From positions 62,001 through 126,000 of the forward strand of contig JAYRWH010000058.1 in the NCBI GenBank assembly GCA_041918155.1: a stretch of 64,000 bases of DNA, written 5' to 3'. Positions 43,310 to 52,225 of the stretch are shown here, one piece after another. The notes under the pieces were generated by a model. It did no database searches. It had not been told where the DNA came from and saw only the letters and a program-made list of their open reading frames with translations. Made by a program: the position numbers and the translations under genes. Numbering within the stretch: position 1 is the stretch's first letter; each line of letters starts with the position of its first letter. This DNA comes from UBA668 sp041918155 (GTDB lineage: Bacteria; Actinomycetota; Acidimicrobiia; Acidimicrobiales; Ilumatobacteraceae).

Positions 43310-43331
43310 CTCTCGGACGCGGGCGCGAGAG
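43310..43331 (+). terminator. Hairpin after the amidohydrolase
   Basis: CTCTCG-N10-CGAGAG begins 54 bp after the stop at 43256 and is the best terminator candidate. Nothing else is seen in 43257-43402. Confidence 0.4.
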
Positions 43332-43402
43332 TGGAGACACGTGTTGGACGTCACTTCGGGTTCGATCCGTACCGACGCGTCCTCGGAAGGGTGTGGTTCC
43401 AA

Positions 43403-43799
43403 ATGACTGCCCACATCGGTCGGCGGCAGGACGAGCCGTCGTTCAGAGCGACAGCTCAGCCGTCGGAAGCGTTCGATTCGCTGCGCAGATGGTGGGCGCA
43501 TCGATGGGTGCGTGTGGTGCTCGCCGTCGTGGCCGTGATGTTGGTCGCGCTGACGGCAGTGCAGAAACTGTGGATCCGACGAGCAGCGCTACAACCTCTG
43601 CGGAAGCGGGATCGGCGGAGGACCATCGGCAGACGGCAGCGGTGTGCGGGTACAGGAGGAGCGAATTCGCCCGAGCGAGGTGTTCCGCCCAGCGGCGGAC
43701 ATGGTCACAGCGGTGGAGGACATGGGCGAGAACGCCGACACCCTGACCGACCTGGCTGCCAAGGCCTTCCGCGATCGCGGCGGGAGCGGCGACCAGTGA
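43403..43799 (+). pseudogene. Probable frameshifted gene for a small membrane-anchored protein
   Basis: Three frames in series look protein-like. From ATG 43403 one frame reads to WVRVVLAVVAVMLVALTAV, a clear transmembrane helix. A second frame then gives AETVDPTSSATTSAEAGSAE, a typical exported linker. A third gives EERIRPSEVFRPAADMVTAV followed by EDMGENADTLTDLAAKAF and stops at 43797-43799. No single frame joins them, so two frameshifts are needed. No family is recognised. Sequencing error or a short intact gene in only one frame are alternatives. The 43257-43885 interval holds no other gene. Confidence 0.4.
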
Positions 43800-43885
43800 C
43801 GCCGGCGTGGTCGGTATCGATGTCCGATCGCCGGTGCACCCCGCTCCCGGAGCTGTTCGGGTCGGGCTGAGTTCGCGTTTCCTCA

Positions 43886-44650
43886 CTACTTGGCGTTGCG
43901 GGCCACGAACGACTGCACGTCGTCGGTGTCGAAGGAGTGGTACTCGGCACCGAGGGCGAAGTCGATCGTGGCGAGCACGGCGCGCTCGGCGTGGAGGTTG
44001 AGGATGCGCTTGGTGTTCTCGACCGCGTACTGGGGCAGCTTGGCGATGCGGTGGGCGCACTTGAGAGCGGCCTCGAACTCCTCGCCCGGCTCGCACAGAT
44101 GGTTCACCAGGCCCATCTGGTGGGCGCGCTCGGCGGTGATGCGATCTCCGGTGAAGGCGAACTCCTTGGCCAACATCAGGCTGGTGTGCAGCGGCCACAG
44201 GATCGGGCCACCGTCGGCGGCCACCAGGCCCACCACCACGTGCGGGTCGGCGAGGTGGGCCTTGCGCGACATGAACACCATGTCGGAGAGCGCCACCACG
44301 CTGCAGCCCAGGCCCACGGCGGGCCCGTTCACCGCCGCCACCACGGGCACGCGGCACGCCAGCATGTTGACCACCAGGCGCTTGCCCGTGTCGATCGAGA
44401 TGCGCCGCAGGGCGGGGTCGCCGGCGAGCTGCTTGAGGTAGGCGAAATCGCCGCCGGCGGAGAATGCCTTGCCGTTGCCGGTGACGACGACGGCGCGCAC
44501 CTCGCGGTCCGCGCTGAGCTGGGGGAACAGGTCGGCAAGGCCCTCGTGCAGGTCGTGATTGACCGCGTTGAGGTCTTCGGGGCGGTTCAGGCGGACGATG
44601 CGCAACGGCCCATCGGCCTCGACGGTGATCTCTGCGGGCATGTCGTACAT
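43886..44650 (-). CDS. Enoyl-CoA hydratase/isomerase family protein
   Basis: A 254-residue crotonase-fold enzyme. It has RIVRLNRPEDLNAVN, the oxyanion segment GNGKAFSAGGDFAYLK, VVAAVNGPAVGLGCSVVALS, and HVVVGLVAADGGPILWP. The usual catalytic Glu positions read AADGG-type residues, so a typical hydratase is uncertain and an isomerase or other crotonase role is possible. ATG 44650 follows AGGTCC. It lies 7 bp after the acyl-CoA dehydrogenase at 44658, the last gene of a three-gene unit. Confidence 0.88.
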   Translation of the reverse strand: MYDMPAEITVEADGPLRIVRLNRPEDLNAVNHDLHEGLADLFPQLSADREVRAVVVTGNGKAFSAGGDFAYLKQLAGDPALRRISIDTGKRLVVNMLACRVPVVAAVNGPAVGLGCSVVALSDMVFMSRKAHLADPHVVVGLVAADGGPILWPLHTSLMLAKEFAFTGDRITAERAHQMGLVNHLCEPGEEFEAALKCAHRIAKLPQYAVENTKRILNLHAERAVLATIDFALGAEYHSFDTDDVQSFVARNAK

Positions 44651-44657
44651 GGCGGAC

Positions 44658-45791
44658 CTACTTCGTGGGGAGCCCGAGGATGCGGGTGGCGATGATGTTC
44701 TTCTGGATCTGCGACGTGCCGCCCATGACGCTCTGCGCCCGGCTGTACAGGTAGAAGTCGAGCAGTTCGCCGTTGGTGCCGTTGATCGCCGCGGCGCCAC
44801 CGAGGCCGAGGGCGGCGTGGCCGACGGCCTGCTCGGCCCACGTCATCAACAGCTTGTCGATGCTGCCGTCGGGGCCGTGCACGACGCCGTCGAAGCGCTC
44901 GGAAAGGCGGCGGGCGGTGTGCAGGCGCAACATCTCGGCCTGCACGAAGGCCCACGCCAGTTCTTCGGCACGTTCGGCCGACACCGCCGTGGGGTCGGCC
45001 TGGGCGATCGCTTCCAGCTCGTGCACCATCTTCAGGTAGCGGGCGGCGAAGCCCAGCTCGGCCGGCTCGCGCTCGTGGCTGACGACGGTCATCGCCAGGG
45101 GCCAACCCTCACCCGGTTCACCGATCATGTTTGCCGCCGGCACGCGGACGTCGTCGAAGGTGACCTGGCCGAACTCGGTGGTGATGCCGTTGATCATCCG
45201 TAGCGGGCGCTGCTCGATGCCCGGCGCGCTCATCGGCACTGCGAACGCGGAGAGTCCCTTGTGCTTGGCCACGTTCGGGTCGGTGCGGGCGAGCACGATG
45301 CACAACTCGGCGACGTCGCTGTAGCTCGTCCAGATCTTGTGGCCGTTGATCACGTACTCGTCGCCGTCGAGCACGGCGGTGGTGCGCAGCGAGGCGAGAT
45401 CGGAGCCGGCCTCGGGCTCGCTGAAACCCTGGCACCAGCGATCGCGACCGTTGATCAGCCCGGGCAGGAAACGATCCTTGATGGCCTCGCTGCCGTGGCG
45501 GCTGACGCCCTGGATCAGGTAACCGAGGCTCGGCTTGGGCGGGGCGCCGGCGCGTGCCAGCTCCTCATCCACGATCACCTCGCACACGGGCGGCAGCTCG
45601 CGGCCGCCGTACTTCGCCGGCCAGGTGAGCGCGAAGAAGCCCGCGTCGTAGAGCGTGCGGTGCCAGTCGCCCAGCGCCGTCCAGTAGCCGTCGTCGCTGT
45701 GCGAGCGCTTCACCGAGGCGCCCTGGTCGGCCAGCCAGCTGCGGATGCGGGAGCGGAACTCGGCCTCTTCGGGTGAGTCGTGGAAGTTCAC
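44658..45791 (-). CDS. Acyl-CoA dehydrogenase, full-type subunit of a pair
   Basis: A 377-residue acyl-CoA dehydrogenase. It carries the FAD/substrate blocks CQGFSEPEAGSDLASLRT and VINGHKIWTSYSDVAE and the C-terminal MGGTSQIQKNIIATRILGLP. GTG 45791 overlaps the stop of the next upstream gene (GTGA), a second dehydrogenase of 333 residues that lacks the GGTS-IQ-NI ending. This pairing matches the heteromeric FadE/ChsE-type dehydrogenases used in steroid and ring-compound breakdown. Confidence 0.92.
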   Translation of the reverse strand: MNFHDSPEEAEFRSRIRSWLADQGASVKRSHSDDGYWTALGDWHRTLYDAGFFALTWPAKYGGRELPPVCEVIVDEELARAGAPPKPSLGYLIQGVSRHGSEAIKDRFLPGLINGRDRWCQGFSEPEAGSDLASLRTTAVLDGDEYVINGHKIWTSYSDVAELCIVLARTDPNVAKHKGLSAFAVPMSAPGIEQRPLRMINGITTEFGQVTFDDVRVPAANMIGEPGEGWPLAMTVVSHEREPAELGFAARYLKMVHELEAIAQADPTAVSAERAEELAWAFVQAEMLRLHTARRLSERFDGVVHGPDGSIDKLLMTWAEQAVGHAALGLGGAAAINGTNGELLDFYLYSRAQSVMGGTSQIQKNIIATRILGLPTK

Positions 45792-46789
45792 AGGGTGGCT
45801 CCCCAACGGTGACCGGCGAGCAGCGCCAGTTGGGCGCCGTCGCCGCCGAACAGATCGGTGGCCAGCAGGCTGCGGCGCAGGAACACGTGGGCCATGCACT
45901 CCCACGTGTTGCCGATGCCGCCGTGCACCTGGATCGAGGTCTCGCACACCGTGCGGGCGGCCCGCGCCGCATAGGCCTTGGCCACTGCTGCGGCCTGGCG
46001 GGCCTCGGTGGGGGAGAGCGCATCCACCGCCCAGGCGGCGTGGATCATCGCGCTGTGGGCACCTTCGGTGAGCGTCGTGGCCTCGGCCAGCAGGTGCTGC
46101 ACGGCCTGGTACGAACCGATCGGTGCGCCGTATTGGCGGCGCTCCTTGGCGTACTCGACGGCCAGCTCGAGCGCGCCCTCCATCGCCCCCACGAGGTCGG
46201 CCGCGGTGAGTGCGACACCGAGCGCGTACCAGGCGTCGAGCGAGTCGACCGACAGCGGTGTGGTGCCGGCGAGGAGAGTGGCCACCGCGTCTGCCCCGAT
46301 GCGGGCGATCTCGCGGGTGAGATCGACGGTGATCTCCGAGCCGGCGAGTGCCACCTCGGCGAGGCTGCCATCCTCGGTGAGCAGCAGGGCCGAGGTGCAC
46401 CCGGCAGCGTCGATCGCGACCGCAGGCGAACCGGCCACGGCCAGGGTGGTGAGATCGCTGCCGACGGCGATGGTGCGCGCGGTGCCATCCGGATCGAGGC
46501 CGGCGCGGCGCAGCAGGTCGTGGGCCAGCACCGGCCCGAGGTAGGCGGTGTCGCAACCGCGCCGCGAGAGCGCGCGGATCACGAACGCCGGCTCGGCGCC
46601 CGAGGCCATCGGCTCGTCGGTCGTGCCGGTGCGCAGTTCGCGCCACCCCGACTGTTCGAGCGCGGCGGCGAGCTTGCCGCGGCGCTCGACGTCGTCGAGG
46701 TCGCCGACGGCGCCCGGGCCCAGTTTCAGGGCCAGGCGATCGGCGGCATCGATGAGTTCACGTTGTTCCGGTGAGGGTCTGGCGTCCAC
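45788..46789 (-). CDS. Acyl-CoA dehydrogenase, short subunit of a pair
   Basis: A 333-residue acyl-CoA dehydrogenase-like protein. The C-terminal domain has YAKERRQYGAPIGSYQAVQH followed by LLAEATT, and VHGGIGNTWECMAHVFLRRS, as in the beta-type partners of heteromeric dehydrogenases. The N-terminal FAD-binding beta domain is shortened. It is first of the unit 46789-43886. A perfect GAGAAC-GTG-GTTCTC palindrome lies about 75 bp upstream, and the TetR gene ends just beyond. Confidence 0.9.
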   Translation of the reverse strand: MDARPSPEQRELIDAADRLALKLGPGAVGDLDDVERRGKLAAALEQSGWRELRTGTTDEPMASGAEPAFVIRALSRRGCDTAYLGPVLAHDLLRRAGLDPDGTARTIAVGSDLTTLAVAGSPAVAIDAAGCTSALLLTEDGSLAEVALAGSEITVDLTREIARIGADAVATLLAGTTPLSVDSLDAWYALGVALTAADLVGAMEGALELAVEYAKERRQYGAPIGSYQAVQHLLAEATTLTEGAHSAMIHAAWAVDALSPTEARQAAAVAKAYAARAARTVCETSIQVHGGIGNTWECMAHVFLRRSLLATDLFGGDGAQLALLAGHRWGATL

Positions 46790-46862
46790 GGCGTCTCCTG
46801 AGCGGGAAACCGTGACGATAGCGCGTGTTCGCGAGGGAACGAAAGGTGGGCTATCAGAACGG

Positions 46863-46877
46863 GAGAACGTGGTTCTC
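46863..46877. promoter_or_regulatory. Perfect palindrome GAGAAC-GTG-GTTCTC, candidate TetR operator
   Basis: A 15-bp perfect inverted repeat in the 111-bp gap between the acyl-CoA dehydrogenase start (46789) and the end of the TetR gene (46901). Related 15-mers lie at 41011, 41983 and, more weakly, 47713 and 52160. It resembles the KstR core AAC-NN-GTT but has a 3-bp spacer. Confidence 0.6.
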
Positions 46878-46900
46878 GCGGTCGGCCGCGGGGGGCGGGC

Positions 46901-47623
46901 TCAGCGGCGGGCAGCGACCGCCGCGTGATGTGCGGCGGCGACATCATCGGGGGCGATGGCGTGCAGGCAGAACTCCCACACCTCGTCGGGCGTGAGCGGC
47001 TGGCGCCCCCCACCCACTGTGCGTCCGGCGATCACCGTCGCTGTCTGCACCAGCATCGCGGCCATGCGCCGCGGCTTGCCGGGGCGCAACAGGTGCTCCG
47101 CGGCCGCGTCGGCCATGATCGACGACAAGTAATCGATCTGCGGCGTCCAGGTGAGGGCCACCTCATCGGGATGGTCGAGCAGCAGACGCTGCCCGAACTC
47201 CCAGAACAGCGGCTGCACAGACGTGCGGCCGGGTGCGCACAACTCGTGCAACAGGTGCACCACCTGGCGCAGGCGCTCGAGCGGGTCACCGCTCCCGGTG
47301 AGTTCTTTCATGCGTGTCAGTGACGACGCCATCTCCTGCTCGAACAGCGCGAGCAGCAGCTCGTGCTTGCCGCTGAAGTACTGGTAGAAGCTGCGCAGCG
47401 ACTGCTTCGAGCGGTCGACCACTTCCTGCACGGTGAACTCGGTGGACTCCTTCTCGGCGATGATCTCGCGAGCGGAGTCGAGGAAGCGTTGCACGCGCTT
47501 CGCGGCACGCTGGCGAGCCGACTGGGTGGAGCGATCGATGGCTCGCTGCTGCCACGCCGGCTCGGCGGAGCCCTCGGCCTCCTCCACGAGGAGAGCGGAT
47601 TCGGCGACGTCGGGCATGTCCAT
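46901..47623 (-). CDS. TetR/AcrR-family transcriptional regulator
   Basis: A 240-residue regulator with a longer than usual N-terminal arm (~35 residues) before the DNA-binding domain. The helix-turn-helix is EFTVQEVVDRSKQSLRSFYQ followed by YFSGKHELLLALFEQEM. It is divergent from the MDR gene at 47799 and lies upstream of the dehydrogenase unit, so it is the obvious candidate to bind the GAGAAC-type palindromes. An ATG six bases later (47617) is an alternative start. Confidence 0.9.
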   Translation of the reverse strand: MDMPDVAESALLVEEAEGSAEPAWQQRAIDRSTQSARQRAAKRVQRFLDSAREIIAEKESTEFTVQEVVDRSKQSLRSFYQYFSGKHELLLALFEQEMASSLTRMKELTGSGDPLERLRQVVHLLHELCAPGRTSVQPLFWEFGQRLLLDHPDEVALTWTPQIDYLSSIMADAAAEHLLRPGKPRRMAAMLVQTATVIAGRTVGGGRQPLTPDEVWEFCLHAIAPDDVAAAHHAAVAARR

Positions 47624-47712
47624 AGCTTATGGGTCCTGAAATTCGATGCGAGTGATGGTGCCCGCTGGCGGGCAACCGTTCACGCCTCGCAAGAGGCTCA
47701 TTTCCTGTCGAC

Positions 47713-47796
47713 GATAGTATAGTTTCCGGCCCTGTGGGGAAGTCGGGGAACCACCAGCCACGAAGACGGCACGAGCGGCACGAAGGGGGCACGAAG
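47713..47796 (+). promoter_or_regulatory. Promoter region with degenerate GAGA-type site and CACGA repeats
   Basis: GATAGTATAGTTTCC (47713-47727) matches the 41011 site at 12 of 15 bases and includes a TATAGT -10 box (47718-47723). Before the start codon the leader has four CACGA units (47759-47793) spaced 9 to 14 bases apart. This may be simple slippage or a leader element. Confidence 0.4.
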
Positions 47797-47798
47797 GT

Positions 47799-48830
47799 AT
47801 GGCCGACACGGGCACTGCCAGCACGGCGGCCAACGACGGCGGCCACTCGCGCACCGTGCGCGCGGCCGTCTGTCGTTCCCATGGGCTCGATGGCATCACC
47901 CTCGAGACCACTGCGCTGGCGCCCCTCGGTGATCACGATGTGGAGGTCGAGGTCGAACTCGCCGGTCTGGGGCATGCCGACATGCTCGTGGTGCTCGACC
48001 GCTACCAATTGAAGGCCACGGTGCCGTTCGTGCCCGGCAGTGAGTTCGTCGGCACCGTACGCGCCGCGGGGGCCGAAGTCACCGCTGTGGCGCTCGGCGA
48101 CCGGGTGATGGGCACCTTGTTCGTCGGCGCGTGCGCCGAGCGCGTGGTGGCGCCCGCCGCCAGCGTTCAGAAGATCGCCACCGGTGTCGACCCGGCGACG
48201 ATCATCTCCGGCGGCATCGCCTACGAGACCGCCTACCACGCGCTGCGCAGCGTCGCCGCGGTGCACCCGGGCCAGACGGTGATGGTGCTCGGCGCGGGCG
48301 GAGGTGTGGGCCTGGCTGCTGTCGATGTCGCCGTGCGCCTCGGGGCAACCGTGGTGGCCGCAGCATCGAGTGCCGAGAAGTTGCAGGCCGCAGCCGAGGC
48401 CGGCGCGACGGTGCTGGTCGACAACAGCGCCGACGATCTGCGCACCCACTTCAAGCAGTGCGTGCCCGGCGGGGTCGACGTGGTGCTCGATCCCGTGGGC
48501 GGTCGCTGGGCCGAGCCCGCATTGCGCCTGCTGCGGCCCGGCGGGCGCTTCGTGACGGTCGGGTTCGCGTCCGGCGAGATTCCCTCGATCCCGATCAACC
48601 TGGTGCTGCTCAAGGCGATCGCCATCGTCGGCTTCGAATTCCGCTCGTTCGTCGCCGGCCACACCGAGGAGTTCGTGCGCAACCGGGCCGAGATGTACGA
48701 CGATCTGGCCAACGGTCGTCTGCATCCGCGGGTCTCCGCGGTCTACCCGTTGGCCGACACCGCTCTCGCACTGCAATCGATCGCCGACCGGAGGGCGATC
48801 GGCAAGGTGCTCATCGACGTGAGGAACTGA
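47799..48830 (+). CDS. MDR-superfamily NADPH:quinone oxidoreductase-like protein
   Basis: A 343-residue medium-chain dehydrogenase of the zinc-free quinone-oxidoreductase type. The GroES-like N-domain has VPFVPGSEFVGTVRAAGAEV. The Rossmann domain has VMVLGAGGGVGLAAVDVAVR near residue 165 and GGVDVVLDPVGGRWAEPAL. There is no Cys-rich zinc motif. Many such proteins act as enoyl or acryloyl-CoA reductases. It leads a unit with the dehydrogenase pair at 48830-51120 (its TGA overlaps the next ATG by one base). Confidence 0.88.
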   Translation: MADTGTASTAANDGGHSRTVRAAVCRSHGLDGITLETTALAPLGDHDVEVEVELAGLGHADMLVVLDRYQLKATVPFVPGSEFVGTVRAAGAEVTAVALGDRVMGTLFVGACAERVVAPAASVQKIATGVDPATIISGGIAYETAYHALRSVAAVHPGQTVMVLGAGGGVGLAAVDVAVRLGATVVAAASSAEKLQAAAEAGATVLVDNSADDLRTHFKQCVPGGVDVVLDPVGGRWAEPALRLLRPGGRFVTVGFASGEIPSIPINLVLLKAIAIVGFEFRSFVAGHTEEFVRNRAEMYDDLANGRLHPRVSAVYPLADTALALQSIADRRAIGKVLIDVRN

Positions 48831-49927
48831 TGGATTTCGAACTGGACGACGACCAACGCGCGTTGCAGGACACTGCTCGCGGCATCATCGACAAGGAGTG
48901 CACGCTCGCGTTCGTGCGCTCGGTGATCGACGACGGCGCCGACCCTTCGGGGTGGTGGAACACGATGGTCGGCCTGTACTGGCCGGCGCTCGCGATCGAG
49001 GAGCAGTACGGCGGGCTCGGGCTGGGGTGGATGGAGCTGGCGATCCTGCTCGAAGAGCTGGGCCGCGCCGTCGATCCTTCGCCGTACCTGGCCACCACCA
49101 CCCAGTTCGCTGCGGCCGTGCGCAACTGTGGCGCTGCCGCCCAGGCCGAGCAGTGGCTCGGCGCGGTCGCCGCCGGCTCGATCACCGGCGCGCTGGCCCT
49201 CGGCGCGGCGACGGTCACGGCCACCGTCACGCAAGCGGGTTGGCGCCTCGACGGCACCGCCGCCGACGTGGTCGACGGCTCACGTGCCGACGAGATCGCC
49301 GTGGTGGCCACCACGCCCGACGGCGTCGGCGTGTTCGTGGTGAACCGTGCAGCAGCCGGTGCTGCCCTCACTGCCGACCGCATCCCCGCCTACGACTACA
49401 CCCAGCACATCGCGCAAGTGCGCCTCGATGGCGTGGTGGTCGGGGCCGACCGCCGTCTCGCCGGCGCCGATGTGGCCGGCGGCGTCGAGCGCACGGTGGA
49501 GGAAGCCACGCTCGGCTGGGCCGTCACGACGGTGGGGGCCTGCCAGCGGATCCTCGAACTCACGCTCGCCTACGTGAAGGAACGGCACCAGTTCGGGGTG
49601 CCGATCGGCTCGTTCCAGGCCGTGAAGCACAAGGCCGTCGACATGTACGTCAACGTCGAGCGCGCCCGGGCACTGTGCCAGTACGCAGCACAGACGATCG
49701 TCGAGGCCGACCCGCGCCGCACAATTGCGATCTCGATGGCCAAGGCGGCGGCCGGCGATTGTCAGCAGGTGTTGTTCCAGAGCGGCTTCCAGCTGTTCGG
49801 CGGCATGGGCTTCACCTGGGAGAACGATCTGCAGATGGCGCTGCGCCGGGCGAAGATGGGCGTCGCCCTGTTCGGCAGCACCAAGGAACACCGTCGCCGC
49901 GTTGCCCAGGAGGTACTCGTCCCGTGA
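48830..49927 (+). CDS. Acyl-CoA dehydrogenase, short subunit of a pair
   Basis: A 365-residue acyl-CoA dehydrogenase-like protein. The C-terminal half has LAYVKERHQFGVPIGSFQAV followed by KHKAVDMYV, and QLFGGMGFTWENDLQMALRR, as in the beta-type subunit of heteromeric dehydrogenases; there is no GGTSEIQ ending. The central domain is degenerate compared with full enzymes. ATG 48830 shares one base with the MDR stop, and the next dehydrogenase starts inside its stop (GTGA). Confidence 0.9.
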   Translation: MDFELDDDQRALQDTARGIIDKECTLAFVRSVIDDGADPSGWWNTMVGLYWPALAIEEQYGGLGLGWMELAILLEELGRAVDPSPYLATTTQFAAAVRNCGAAAQAEQWLGAVAAGSITGALALGAATVTATVTQAGWRLDGTAADVVDGSRADEIAVVATTPDGVGVFVVNRAAAGAALTADRIPAYDYTQHIAQVRLDGVVVGADRRLAGADVAGGVERTVEEATLGWAVTTVGACQRILELTLAYVKERHQFGVPIGSFQAVKHKAVDMYVNVERARALCQYAAQTIVEADPRRTIAISMAKAAAGDCQQVLFQSGFQLFGGMGFTWENDLQMALRRAKMGVALFGSTKEHRRRVAQEVLVP

Positions 49928-51120
49928 AGCTCCAGTTCTCCCCCGAGACCGAGGCCATCCGTGCCGAGTTCGCCGCGTGGCTCGACGCCAACACGCCTCC
50001 CGCAGCAGTGGCCGCCGCCGAGCGCGCCACCTGCACCACCGACACGCCCCAGTGGGCGCGCGCCTTCCAGTGCGCCATGTTCGACGCCGGGTGGCTGCTG
50101 CCCGGTCAGCCGCCCCAGTACGGAGGGCGCAGCCTGTCGCTGGTCGAGCAGTTCGTGATCAACGAAGAGCTCATGCACCGGCGCATCTACGCCAGCTTCA
50201 ACCCGCAGGGCCTCAGCATCATCGCCCCGTCGATCCTGATGTTCGGCACCCCCGAGCAGATCGCGGAGTTCGGTGTGCCCGTACTGCGCGGCGAGAAGAC
50301 CGCGGCGCTGGGGATGAGCGAGCCGGGCGCCGGCAGCGACCTGGCCGGCCTGCGCACCCGCGCCGTGCGCGATGGCGAAGAGTTCGTGGTCAACGGCCAG
50401 AAGGTGTGGACGTCGGGCGCGCACTTCGCCGACTTCATCCTCACCTTCGTGCGCACCGATCCCGATGTGCCCAAGCACAAGGGCATCAGCTGCCTCATCA
50501 TCCCCACCGACACGCCGGGCGTCACCCGTCGGCCCTTCGGCTCGATCTGCGACCCGGCCGACATCGACTTCAACGAGGTGTTCTTCGACGACGCGCGGGT
50601 GCCTGCGGCCAACCTCGTCGGTGGCCTCAACAACGGCTGGAAGGTGGCCACCGGCACGCTCGGCGAAGAGCGGGCGATGCTGTGGCTGTCGATGTACGAG
50701 CGGCTCGACGACCTCATCCGCGACTTCACCGCCTGCGCGGTGGGCACGCCGCTCGCCGACGACCCGATCACCCAGGACTGGTTCGGCAAGGCGGTCATCG
50801 ACGCCACTGCGCTGCGCCTGCTCGGCTATCGCACCGTGGCCAAGATGGCCCACGGCAAAGACCCGGCCGAGCAATCGATCCTCAAGTTGATGGGCTCGGA
50901 GGCCGGCCAGCAGGCCTACAACCTGGCGCTCGAGACGCTCGGGTCGGCGGCGATCGATCGCACCACCACGACCGGGCCGGACAACCCACTCAACGCAGAG
51001 GTGTTCACGGCCAGTTGGTTCGAGCGTTACTGCCGCTCCTTCGCCGGCACCATCGCCGGTGGCACGTCGGAGATCCAGCGCAACATCGTGGCTGAACGGG
51101 TGCTCGGCCTACCGAAGTGA
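49924..51120 (+). CDS. Acyl-CoA dehydrogenase, full-type subunit of a pair
   Basis: A 398-residue acyl-CoA dehydrogenase with ALGMSEPGAGSDLAGLRTRA, VVNGQKVWTSGAHFADF, and the C-terminal AGGTSEIQRNIVAERVLGLP. The pairing with 48830 repeats the architecture seen at 44658-46789 and 59264-61344. GTG 49924 overlaps the preceding stop. Its 3' end overlaps the convergent reductase-like gene by 12 bp, so the two transcripts collide here. Confidence 0.92.
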   Translation: MKLQFSPETEAIRAEFAAWLDANTPPAAVAAAERATCTTDTPQWARAFQCAMFDAGWLLPGQPPQYGGRSLSLVEQFVINEELMHRRIYASFNPQGLSIIAPSILMFGTPEQIAEFGVPVLRGEKTAALGMSEPGAGSDLAGLRTRAVRDGEEFVVNGQKVWTSGAHFADFILTFVRTDPDVPKHKGISCLIIPTDTPGVTRRPFGSICDPADIDFNEVFFDDARVPAANLVGGLNNGWKVATGTLGEERAMLWLSMYERLDDLIRDFTACAVGTPLADDPITQDWFGKAVIDATALRLLGYRTVAKMAHGKDPAEQSILKLMGSEAGQQAYNLALETLGSAAIDRTTTTGPDNPLNAEVFTASWFERYCRSFAGTIAGGTSEIQRNIVAERVLGLPK

Positions 51121-52176
51121 CGGCAGCACGTACGGCAGATCGACCGTCGTGAGGATGCCCGGCCGTGCCGCGCACACGTAGGGCACGGCGTTGACGGCGC
51201 GGTTGGCGGTGTAGCCGGGCGTGGTGTCGGCCATCTGCTCGAGCGTGATCGGGAAGCGGAGTTCCACCTCCAACGGAGCATCGCCCTGCACGCTCACCCG
51301 CCAGCCCGTGTCGAGCAGGTTCCAGTCCTGGTCGAGATCGTGGCTGCAGAACCAGGTGGCGCGGAAGCGCACGATCTCGCGTCCGTCGTGGTGGCCGGTC
51401 ACGATCATTCTCTGCGCCGCCACGGTCCCGGCCGCGAGGGTGCCGGCGGCGATGGTGATGTCGCGGGTGGCGAGGCCCAGCTCGCCGCCGGACTCCACCG
51501 AATCGAGCGGCAGGCCGATCGCGTCGGCGAGCTGGCGCAGCGACGGCCCGAAGCTGTGGACACCATGGCCGAAGCGCCGCGGGTCGAACGCTTCGGGCGC
51601 GACACCGAACCCCATGACGTCGAACAGCAGCCCGGGAGAATCGCGCCGCGAGAGGTCGGCGTACTCGTCGATGGTGATGAGGTCGACGCGCCGCTGGATG
51701 GAAGCGAGCACGAGGGGCACGGCCTCGCTGATGAAACCGGGGCTGCTGCCCGTCGCGTGGATCGAGCTCGCACCTTCGGCGCACGCAGCCTCCACCCTGG
51801 CGCGCACCTCGGGGTTCATGCTCGGCGGGTGATGGAACAGCCCGACGGTGGTGACGATGTTCGTGCCGCCGGCCAGGATGCGGCAGAGGTCGTCGATGTC
51901 GGGCTGGCGTGGCATGTAGAGCACGCAGTCGGCGCCGAGTGCGAGCACCTCCTCGATCGTGCCCGTCGCGGCCACGCCCACCGGGGTCGACCCGGCGAGC
52001 ACACCGGCGTCGGTGCCGACCTTGTCGGGGGAGTGCACGTGCAGCCCGACGAGCTGCATCTGTGGGTCGCGGATCACGTGTTGCAGGGCGCGTGTGCCGA
52101 TGTTGCCGGTGGCCCACTGCACCACTCGCAGCGGTGTCGTCTGCGGCGGTGATCCCACTGAGAACGTGGCTTGCAT
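51109..52176 (-). CDS. Dihydrodipicolinate reductase-like NAD(P)-binding protein
   Basis: A 355-residue protein. The N-terminal Rossmann fold has RVVQWATGNIGTRALQHVI near residue 17, then IEEVLALGADCVLYMPRQPD and AGGTNIVTTVGLFHHP. It matches the dihydrodipicolinate reductase-like group that includes amine and diaminopentanoate dehydrogenases; the substrate is unknown. ATG 52176 lies seven bases after a TACTAT -10 box on the minus strand (52188-52183), so the mRNA is probably leaderless. It is divergent from the ALDH at 52226, and its 3' end overlaps the dehydrogenase gene. Confidence 0.8.
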   Translation of the reverse strand: MQATFSVGSPPQTTPLRVVQWATGNIGTRALQHVIRDPQMQLVGLHVHSPDKVGTDAGVLAGSTPVGVAATGTIEEVLALGADCVLYMPRQPDIDDLCRILAGGTNIVTTVGLFHHPPSMNPEVRARVEAACAEGASSIHATGSSPGFISEAVPLVLASIQRRVDLITIDEYADLSRRDSPGLLFDVMGFGVAPEAFDPRRFGHGVHSFGPSLRQLADAIGLPLDSVESGGELGLATRDITIAAGTLAAGTVAAQRMIVTGHHDGREIVRFRATWFCSHDLDQDWNLLDTGWRVSVQGDAPLEVELRFPITLEQMADTTPGYTANRAVNAVPYVCAARPGILTTVDLPYVLPSLR

Positions 52177-52181
52177 TCCCG

Positions 52182-52188
52182 TATAGTA
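52182..52188. promoter_or_regulatory. Bidirectional -10 element TATAGTA
   Basis: TATAGT (52182-52187) reads as a -10 on the plus strand for the ALDH, and TACTAT on the minus strand for the reductase. The plus-strand leader would be about 32 bases; the minus-strand mRNA would start at its ATG. A partial GAGAACGTGG half-site is at 52160-52169. Confidence 0.5.
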
Positions 52189-52225
52189 GGCATCTCCAAC
52201 GGCCAAGGATCGGGGAGGAACCAGG

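Noticed and set aside
41011..46877. KstR (cholesterol regulator) operators
   Set aside because: The palindromes resemble the KstR core but have a 3-bp spacer, and no steroid-specific genes such as kstD, hsaC or kshA with confident signatures were identified.
47759..47793. CACGA tandem repeats as a CRISPR or VNTR array
   Set aside because: Only four short, uneven units; probably a leader or slippage feature.
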